Below, piece by piece: positions 56,376 through 64,000 of a stretch of 64,000 nt of DNA. The stretch is from Staphylotrichum longicolle (taxonomy: Eukaryota > Ascomycota > Sordariomycetes > Sordariales > Chaetomiaceae). The number at the start of each line of letters is the position of its first letter. Positions within the stretch are counted from its first letter, which is position 1. Below the pieces are notes generated by a model, which saw only the letters and a program-made list of their open reading frames with translations, searched no databases and was not told the origin of the DNA. The stretch is taken from positions 1,002,468 to 1,066,467 of the forward strand of contig JAHCVI010000005.1 in the NCBI GenBank assembly GCA_019096155.1. The letters are read 5' to 3'. Both the position numbers and the translations under genes were made by a program.

Positions 56376-58910
56376 ATGGTGGCCTTTGAGAGCAATACGC
56401 TGAGCAGACTCTGCTCCCAGGGCCAGCTTGAACTGCTGGACTCGGTCGATCAGCTCCGTCTGCAAGGTATCAACAACTATGTATCTCTTCCACAGATCAT
56501 TGTCTGCGGTGACCAGTCATCCGGGAAGAGCTCGGTCCTGGAAGCCATCTCTGGCGTGTCTTTTCCAGTCAGCGGCAACCTATGTACTCGCTTCCCCACC
56601 GAGTTGGTCTTACGCCGGACCCCAGCCATCAGCGCCAGCGTCTCCATCGTCCCTCATGACTCTCGGAGCGAGTCCGAACAGCTTTCTCTTCGCGGCTTCC
56701 GGGAGCGGCTAGACGGGTTCGCTGGTCTTCCCAGGCTCGTTGAGAGCGCAAAGCTTGCGATGGGCATCACGACTCACGGCAAGGCCTTCGCTAAGGATAT
56801 CCTGCGCATCGAGATTACAGGCCCCGACCGCCCGCACCTCACCATCGTGGACCTCCCTGGCCTCATCCACTCCGCGACGAGGTATCAATCTGGTTCTGAT
56901 GTGGAGCTCATCCGAGATGTCGTCCAAGGCTACATGAAACAACCAAGATGTATCATTCTGGCAGTTGTCTCGGCCAAAAACGACTTCGCCAACCAAGTTG
57001 TGTTGAAGTTGGCCCGGGCTATGGACAAGAGTGGCACCCGCACCTTGGGCGTCATCACGAAGCCTGACGACCTGACCCCTGGCTCGGAGCGCGAAGCTCT
57101 TTACCTTTCTCTTGCCAGAAATCAAGAGGTCGATTTTCGCCTTGGATGGCACGTTTTGAAAAACATGGACTCGGAGAAGGGCTCATGGACTCTTGCCGAA
57201 CGGGATACTGAGGAAGCTGCGTTTTTGAGCAAAGGCGCGTGGACAGCGCTGCCGCTTGCTCATCTGGGCATCGACAAGCTCCGTGACCGTCTCAGCAAGG
57301 TCCTCCTGGCTCAGATTGCTTCTGAACTCCCCGGCCTCATGAGTGAGATCGAACAGAAGTTTAAGTCCTGTCAGATTCAACTGGACAAGCTAGGGGAACC
57401 TCGAGCCAGCCTCGACGAGCAACGTGTCTACCTGTTCCACCTGAGCCAGTCATTCCAGACTCTGGTCAAAGCCTCTACAGGCGGCAGTTACATCGGCAAG
57501 TTCTTCGAAGATGCCCTATCGGAGGCGGGCTATCGACAGCGAATCAGGGCTGTCGTGCAGAACCTGAACCAGTCCTTTGCATCCGACCTTGTCAACTTCG
57601 GTCATTACCGACATATCACGGATGGAAGGACGCCGGATCAACCACTCCGGCCAGAGTCAATCACCCGGGAGGACTTCATCAGTCATGTTGAAAACCTCAT
57701 GTCTCGAACGCGTGGACGCGAGCTCCCTGGAACTTTCAATTCGATGGTTGTGGCCGATCTGTTCGTCGAGCAGTCGCAGCCGTGGGCGTCGATCGCTCGC
57801 GAACACATCGACAAAGTTTGGACGGCTGCCCGCGACTTTGTCAACCTTGTTGTCGATTACATAGCGGACAAGTCCACGGCAGGATCTCTCAAGCAAGAGA
57901 TCTTCCAGCCCGCAATGAAGGAGTTACGATCACGGATGCATGCGAAGACAACAGAGCTTCTGCTTCCTCATCAGGCCGGTCACCCCGTCACCTATAACCC
58001 TGACTTCACCGAGACTCTCCAGAAAGTCCGCCTTGGGAGAAGCAGCAAGAATCCAGAGGAAGCGCTACGCGATTTCTTCGGGGTTCGTGACCTGAAGTCG
58101 ACCTATCTGAGTGGGCATTATGACCTCTCACAGCTGGTTGCTTCCTTAGCTGTGATCAGTGAGTCGGCCATGACCCGCCCTGCTGCGATGGAGGCAATGG
58201 ATTGCTTGGATGTCTATTACAAGGTAGGAAACCACCTCCCTAGGAGAGCCTGTAGACGCGGTTACTAACTTCTGATCATAGGTTGCACTGAAGCGATTCA
58301 TGGACGACGTGGCTGTAGAAGTCATCGAAGCCAAGCTTGTGTCCGCAATTGATGACATTTTCTCACCTGTGAAGGTGTATCAAATGTCTCCCGAGTTGGT
58401 GTCTCGCATTGCTGGCGAGTCTGAGGACAGCCGTACGGAGCGTGAGCAGCTTAGCAGACAACTCGCAGTCTTGGGAAACGGGCTCCACACATGCAAGAGA
58501 TTTGCGGGCTTCCGTGTCGGTGGAGGTGAGTCTTGTTGTCTGTACGGGTTCAGTTCACCGCCCAGGTCTAACTATCTTCAGAGTCTGTTTTTGTTTCCGC
58601 CCGAGTAACCGACGATCACAGCAATGGTATTGTTGATGAGGGAAGGTTGTACTCGGCCAGACTGCGGTCTCAGACACCCGAGTCCGCAGAGATGATAGAA
58701 CTGGAGCTAGAACCGGAATGTGGACCAGAGCCAGAGTGTGAGCCGGAGCTGGAGAAGGTTGATGAAGTCACCTACGAGATTCCGGCTCCCGAATCAGTGG
58801 AAGCCGAGGAGGCAGCTCCGGTCATGGGAGGAAAGTACAAGAAGAGGAAGAAGAAGAAGGCAGCTAAGGAACCTGATTCGCCTCTGCCGGAAGCAAGCTT
58901 GTGGTGTTAG
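56376..58910 (+). CDS. Dynamin-like GTPase (Mx/fungal dynamin family) with charged C-terminal tail
   Basis: ATG 56376 begins MVAFESNTLSRLCSQGQ. Exons 56376-58223, 58282-58525 and 58582-58910 give 806 aa; introns are 58224-58281 (GTAGGA, 58 nt) and 58526-58581 (GTGAGT, 56 nt). GTPase motifs: G1 GDQSSGKSS, G2 within TRFPTELVLR, G3 DLPGL, G4 TKPDD. A long helical stalk follows, and exon 2 carries the GTPase effector domain (ALKRFMDDVAVEVIEAKLV, RIAGESEDSRTEREQL). Exon 3 adds an acidic run (EPECGPEPECEPELEK) and a Lys patch (KKRKKKKAAK), not usual in Mx-like proteins. No PH domain or membrane anchor is seen. Relatives act in membrane remodelling or antiviral-type defence; the role here is unknown. 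The gene looks intact. Confidence 0.85.
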
Positions 58911-59510
58911 GCGTCGGGTAACTGACCGCAGTTCTGCCGTGACGACTGAAGAGATGGCGTCTTTCAAGTTTCTTGATATCTTTCATTATCTGGGAGATAG
59001 TATACGTGTTACTAAAGATCTCCCTCAACTGAATCTACGCTTGACATTTGACCAGGCTTTCATCTGCTGCTAAAAACGGGCATGAGCCCGTCGTCAAGGT
59101 GCTGAGCACGGGCGAGGTCGATGTCAATGCGGAAGTCAACTCTGGCCGGACTAACCGGTCAGTCCCGTGGTGGGCGTGTGCCCGACCCCCTGCCAATGGG
59201 AGGTGAGCCCAGAAAACGCCAATGTCACTTTTGTCAGGCCTTGGCCACATTGCCCCAACAGCTGGGGGTGTCCAGGTCCGCGCACAAGAAGCGCGCGTGG
59301 CGAACCCGATTCAGATTCCACAGCCCCACAGATTGACCACACATGGGAGTGTATATCATGCTTGATACCCAAGACCGAAGATGGACCTTGAAATGCACAC
59401 ATGGCCCCTCGACCCCTTTTCTCTAATTAACAGAGCCGCAAAGCATTTATTTTGTACCTCAATTCCCCCTTCCCGAATTCTCATCAACCAGGTCAGGTAG
59501 GCTGTAACGG
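58911..59510. other. Intergenic with a short ankyrin remnant
   Basis: At about 59064-59160 the plus strand encodes SSAAKNGHEPVVKVLSTGEV and DVNAEVNSGRT, one ankyrin repeat like those of the 12.6-13.1 kb fragment. Nothing else is recognised. Confidence 0.5.
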
Positions 59511-59700
59511 ATGGAACTATCAACGCCTGCCTCGCAACCCCGAACACGCCGGGCTTACAAGCGATATCCGGCCGAGATCTGGAACGAGCACAAAAAAGCC
59601 ATCCACCAGCTTTTACTCGAAGAACACAGAAAGTATGAGGAGGTAGCGAGTATTTTGAAGACACACCATGACTTCGACATCGGGTGGGTAGTACCTAACA
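59511..59700 (+). pseudogene. Clr5-domain N-terminal exon
   Basis: ATG 59511 gives MELSTPASQPRTRRAYKRYP, then EIWNEHKKAIHQLLLEEHRK and EEVASILKTHHDFDIG. This matches the Clr5 helix-turn-helix that opens many fungal proteins. The normal continuation is absent; the sequence soon runs antisense through the end of the AIG1-like GTPase gene. A first-exon fragment, or an alternatively spliced short protein. Confidence 0.5.
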
Positions 59701-59759
59701 TCGCTCTTTTCTACGAGACTTTGCGCGCTTTGCACATCACCCCAAACATCCCTAAATCC

Positions 59760-61231
59760 AGCCTCAAATTCACACGGGCCTCGCGCTCGCTCTCCTCGCG
59801 CCTCTGCCGCTCCTGCGCCACCACCTGGTGCTGCCGCTGCCACATCACCACGGCCTGCGCGTCCTCCCGCTCCTTCTGCACGTACTCTTGACTTGCTCCA
59901 TGATCATCGACGCCGCCTCGTCGTCCTCCTCGCCTCGCCGCAAAAGCCCGGTCCGCAGCCCGCTGGTCTCCTGCTGCAGACTCTCCGCCAGTTGTTCCTG
60001 CGCCTGCGTGGCCTTCTGCGCGGCGGCTTTGCTTTCGCTCAATGCGCTCTGCGCGTGATCGAGCATTCTCTCCACGGCTTGCAGCCTCCTTTCTAGATTC
60101 TCCTTTGCTTCCTTCATCTCCATATCCTCCCGGTGCTGCTTCTGGAGGCGCAGATATTCCTCGTTGACGAACTCGCCCGCCTCGGTGTTGACGATGTCGG
60201 CACCCTCCGCCATTTGCTGCTGCATTCTGAGAACGACCGGATCCTTCTTCAGAAGCTCTCGGATGATTGCCAATGCCGACTCCTTGGTCCCGTCGTGGCG
60301 CCGAGACTGGGCGTCATCTGCCAGCATTCGGTTCCAGAAGCCCGGCTCTTCGTGAAGTTCGTTCTCGCGTCTGACGCCGATGGCCTGATCCGGCAGAATC
60401 TCCCACTTGGTGGTCAGGAGGGTGACGTTCTTCATGTTGTCGTTGCCTGTAATCTTGCGGAACAGCGTCATGTTTCGGACGTTGGACCGTCCTATCCGCG
60501 GCTGGGTGACGTCGTGCATGAATATCAACCCGGACAGCCGTTTTCCCTCATGGTATGAGAGGTCGAGCCACTGACCGATGCGGCTGAGAATCGTGCCGTC
60601 CTCGTGGTTGATATCGTCAAAGCCGGGCGTGTCGACGAGGACGACGCTGCACCCGTCGATTGAGCAGTCCGCCTCAACGACCTCTTGGGTCCCTGTTGCA
60701 CGTCACCTGTGAAAAGAGTGTTCTGCGCCGTCCGGCAACCAGTGACTTACGAGAGGAAAGTCCATGCCCGACAGAGCTTTGATAATCCCGGGCGGCCAAG
60801 TTGGATATGAAAGTCGACTTGCCAGAACCGGTCTCACCCATCACGGCGATGACAACTTCCTTGGGAGATCGGCGACGACCGCCGATGTTAGGTCTCCTGT
60901 TCCGGACTCCCGAATAGCTCAGCTTCCCCACGTCGATCATCTCCAGTCTTGCACTCATGTTGTGGAACGGGTCATCAGGAGAAGGAGGCGCTGCAGGCTC
61001 GACATCGACATCATACCATGAGCCCGGCATTGGCCCACTGGTCGAAAGGGGAGGAGATTGTTGATGAGAACGACGACGGGGGGCGGAAGACGCCATGCTC
61101 CCGATGTTGTCCGCGAGTCGTCCCTGATAAGCCACGGCTTCAGGTTGGAGAGGATCCCACTCCAGTTGAGTGGACCGCTTCGGAAGGCTCGCAGACGGTT
61201 CTTCATCTTGGTATGCTCGTTTCGGATTCAT
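59760..61231 (-). CDS. AIG1/GIMAP-like GTPase with coiled-coil tail, possible 3' frameshift
   Basis: The likely start is near 61231 (MNPKRAYQDEEPSASLPKR). A disordered N-terminus leads to G1 VIAVMGETGSGKSTFISNLA. An intron of about 60 nt near 60696-60757 (GTAAGT) leads to G3 VVLVDTPGFDDIN, then LIFMHDVTQPRIGRSNVRN and G4-like LLTTKWEILPD. The rest is a long coiled coil (EEYLRLQKQHREDMEMKEAK, LQAVERMLDHAQSALSESK). The first open frame stops at 59845. In a neighbouring frame, starting within MEQVKS at about 59885, it continues as EYVQKEREDAQAVVMWQRQH, so one base may be missing. Fungal P-loop GTPases of this type are often found beside NLR and HET genes. The function is unknown. Confidence 0.7.
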
Positions 61232-61598
61232 GGCAGGGCGTGTGTATCTGATCTGTGCGAGGACGTCGCGGCGCGTGTCCGGAAGATAGGTCGCCACATG
61301 CTGCTTGTTTGCCGCGTCGAAGGATGCTTCGGGGAGGCTGTCGAGGCGCTCGAGCGATCCTTCTGAGGAAGTGTCAGGGCATACTCTAGAGAATGTCGGC
61401 GGGTCTGCAAGGCGAAAAGTGAGAGGGGAATGCTGATGGCACGTAAGAAAGATGTCACCTTGGTGGATGCGCGTGTTCGTGTTGTCTCCAAAGGTCAGCT
61501 CTGGCTTGTGAAAGTCAAGAGAACGGGCTGATTTCTTGAGAACCGTGCACCAACAAAAGTTAGGTTTACATAGCGCGGCCAGACTGGCGCTTCAGGTA

Positions 61599-62684
61599 TT
61601 ATTCTTCTTCGATCTCCACTTCATACCCGTGCCCAGGCTGTCCTCTTCGAGCCTCGGGAGCTGGAAGGAGGTTTACTTGCGGCGCCAGCCCCTGTCCGGG
61701 TGTGGGTACGGGGGAACGAGACTTACTCTGAAACTTCCTCCTGAGAATGTTGTTGAGCAAAAACACCACCCGCCTGTACCCTACTTCTTCCCGATTTGCG
61801 AACTTGCACATGTCCATATGGTTCGCGAGAACCTGTTGGTGCTTGACGTTGAATCCGTCAATCGTAGCCGACCACTCCGGCACAACCTGTCGTCTCGCAT
61901 TAGTACTTGGTAGGTGACGCGTAGTCATCAAGGACTTTCAAAGACTAACAATCCCCAAGGCAGTTGGGAGTTCCTCAATGACACAAGCGAGGCCGATGTC
62001 TTTGTTGATGCTGGCAAATGATTTCCGTTGACGCTCCAGGATGGGAGACTCGCTTTCCAACAACGAGATCAACCTCTCGTTTGGATCCCGCAGGAGAAGC
62101 TTGGCGACCTTGGCCACAATGTGGCCGTATGGTATGAGGTCACTGCCGCGATGAGGCGTGCCAAGGAACACGATTCCCTTGGTGCAAGGGTACACAGCGC
62201 CCAGTTGCTCGTCTTGCTTGTTGAAGTGGTACTCGGATGACCGAATGAGAGCCTCTTTGATCACCAGGCCGCCAAGACTGTGGCCGACAAACACGAGAGG
62301 TCTCTCGGCTTCGTCTTCGCTTGTTCGGGACATGCAAATGTCTTGGAGAAGACTCTCGGAGTGGCCAAAAATAGTGGCATGGCTCGCAGCTTGGGTGACG
62401 TTGGCGACACTAGAGTCATAACCCCAGGTAAAGATGCGACATTTTGGGGCGTCAAACTTCAGCAGGTCTCGAGGCCAACAAACATTGCCTGTTGGGGAAG
62501 GTTAGTGGAGCGTTATACCGGAAAACTTCACTCCCAGGTACTGACCGGATGACCACGTGTCGATCAAGTTCCCTCTCAGCCCGTGTACGAACCAGATGCT
62601 TTGGCAATCAAACTTAGCAGGCGTCATCAGGGGATCGGGACCAAGGTTCAGGGACTCACTCCGCCTCTGGTACACCGCCGCCAT
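61599..62684 (-). CDS. Stand-alone SesB-like alpha/beta hydrolase
   Basis: Exons 62684-62546, 62488-61950 and 61886-61599 join in frame (321 aa; introns 62489-62545 and 61887-61949). Motifs: IWFVHGLRGNLIDTW (oxyanion region), CRIFTWGYDSSVANV, nucleophile elbow LVFVGHSLGGLVIKEA and VFLGTPHRGSDL. Then a C-terminal VVPEWSATIDGF block and MDMCKFAN, with a probable catalytic His just before it (NHMDMCKF). It lacks NACHT, and ends EVEIEEE. This is the effector domain seen in SesB-type NLRs, here as a free protein. Upstream, the same frame is open to 63005 apart from a TAG at 62772-62774, with an alternative ATG at 62864. Confidence 0.75.
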
Positions 62685-63164
62685 CCCAAAGAAGCTGCGA
62701 GGCCATTGGTTTTCCCGAAGGCTGTTCGCGCGGCGGTACGACAGGCGATGCACGAGTGTCTTCAGCCGCCACTACCTCAATCGAGGAATTAGGAATTGTG
62801 GTGTTTTGTCGTCGTCGTCTTCACCAGGCTCTGCGGGGTTTTGGGCTGAAGACTCGGCGGACATTGCGGCTCTGGCCGACCCCGCACCAGAATGCTGAGC
62901 CTCTCTGTTGGCCTTCGGCCATCGAGGCCTCAGCCGCAAGCCGACACGGCGGCGTGAAACAGCCCAGAGCGATTGGCTCCAGCTTCCGTCTGCTGTGCCG
63001 CCCAATCAGTGTTTGTCGGCTCCTCGACTGCCGATTGCTGCCAGACGACTTGGTAAGGCTGAGCCATCAGATCACGTGCCGCTAAGCTGCAACCGCTTGG
63101 CCGCAACCGTTGGCGGCCTCAAGCAAGCCGTGAACAATCACCAATGACCTATTCTGAATCCCTT

Positions 63165-63320
63165 GCAGCACATCGTGTGACGGACCAGACGCTCACCATT
63201 GACCCGTGCAACCTGAGGTTCTTGTACCAGGGCATGGACCCGACCACTCCTGGAAGCACGCCGTACAACTCGCTTCCCTGGCGGCTGGGACTCCTTACCC
63301 CGACAAAGCCTGTTTGTTGA
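63165..63320 (+). pseudogene. Terminal exon fragment of a secreted carbohydrate-active-type protein
   Basis: After a CCCTTGCAG acceptor at 63168 the frame reads VTDQTLTIDPCNLRFLYQGM, then YNSLPWRLGLLTPTKPVC and a stop. The DPCNLRFLYQG...PWRLGLL ending resembles the C-terminus of fungal secreted glycoside hydrolase-like proteins. No upstream exons are recognised. The family assignment is from memory and weak. Confidence 0.35.
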
Positions 63321-64000
63321 GGGCTCGATGAATGGCGGTAACGGGTGGAGGTTTAGATGACGATGCCTTGTTTAGAAACTGTACTAGTAATATTTAGTTA
63401 TCATTTCCTCCAGTCCTCTCCAGCTCTTCCCACTGTTCGTTGTCTCCAAGAATATCCCACATCTTCATGTTCAATTATTGTAAAGGCCGATTGGTGAAGA
63501 CGGCCGATTGGCGAGGTTGCCGATTGGCGAGGACCGCCGATTGGTGACGCCGATTATCTCGGGCATGGTGGTCGGTCTGGACACCATCTTGAATGCAGCA
63601 GGGAGGCATTTCAACCGAGTCCACTCGCAGGGAAAGAATCTTCTTGGTGAATGAGTTAATTCCCTGACACAGCAACCCGGAAGTTGGCGGGCGGGCCCCC
63701 GTGCCCCACTGCGAGTCCAGTGGCTTTCTTTCCCACGTCACAAAACACTCAACACAACAAGGCGGACGGACTGTCCCACAGACCAAAGGGACTGGATGCG
63801 GCCATGAGGAGCACAGGGCAGGCGCCGGCTGCCCACAAGGCGAAGGGGAGCTTCTAGCACTTTGAGCGTCCTTAGACGCGCCAGCGGTGCAGACGTCCCC
63901 AATCCGGGTCGCGGAGCAATGTCGGCAAGGGTCGCAAGAGCGCCTGCCGGGATGCCTGGCTGAAGTGGGACAACCTGCATGCTTAGGCTGTCGAGGTTCG
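63321..64000. other. No gene; short tandem repeat at 63485-63556
   Basis: GCCGATTGGCGAGG-like units (five variants of 13-19 bp) occur in a row. The rest of the interval has only short ORFs. Confidence 0.55.

Noticed and set aside
1..64000. tRNA or rRNA genes
   Set aside because: I looked for T-loop-like GGTTCGA motifs. The ones noticed (for example near 53010 and 53811) lie in the transposon and lack a matching cloverleaf. A covariance-model scan would be decisive.

Overview
The window reads as a nuclear contig of a filamentous ascomycete (Pezizomycotina, probably Sordariomycetes). Genes carry short 44-85 nt GT-AG introns, and the families are fungal: HET domains, NACHT/STAND receptors with WD40 or ankyrin tails, a PTH11-like rhodopsin fold, SesB-type hydrolases, Clr5 and fungal bZIP. 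No bacterial operon structure, CRISPR array or convincing tRNA was seen. All intron and frame statements below were worked out by hand.

Layout: 0-3 kb, retroelement debris (gag-like ORF, LINE 3' end) and a truncated PTH11-like gene; 5.1-6.4 kb, an intact multi-pass membrane protein; 9.1-10.6 kb, a decayed nsdD-like GATA factor; 11.1-13.7 kb, head-to-head remnants of a HET gene and an ankyrin NLR; 14.7-18 kb, a small Cys-rich ORF, a DUF7708 protein, and casein-kinase and DUF3883 pieces; 18.2-24.3 kb, a very large SesB-hydrolase/NACHT receptor plus a partial duplicate; 24.8-26 kb, two WD40 tail fragments; 26.2-27.3 kb, a bZIP factor; 28-33.4 kb, a kinase fragment, a minisatellite, a secreted Cys-rich protein, a pogo-like transposon piece and a conserved hypothetical gene; 34.5-40 kb, a PNP-NACHT-WD40 receptor; 40.5-44.9 kb, a Myb/SANT protein, an ankyrin/TPR fragment and a GH79 gene; 45.6-50 kb, a HET gene, ankyrin and HET fragments; 50.6-54.3 kb, an F-box gene with a pogo transposon inserted at its start codon; 56.4-62.7 kb, a dynamin-like GTPase, an AIG1-like GTPase and a stand-alone SesB-like hydrolase.

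Taken together this is an allorecognition/innate-immunity island: several NLR N-terminal effector types (PNP, SesB hydrolase, DUF7708), two tail types (WD40, ankyrin), HET proteins and two defence-type GTPase families, mixed with transposons and broken copies.

The most striking signal is a set of in-frame TAG codons inside otherwise open genes. The WD40 array (13 repeats, exact 126-bp period) has 12 in-frame TAGs and no TAA or TGA, most where sister repeats have Trp TGG. Single TAGs interrupt an F-box protein and a HET remnant, and one lies between a good ATG and the body of a HET gene. The nsdD-like gene carries at least six. Repeat-induced point mutation (TpG to TpA) explains this simply and is clearly supported at nsdD; A-to-I mRNA editing (UAG to UGG) during sexual development, known in this fungal group, is a testable alternative for the receptors.
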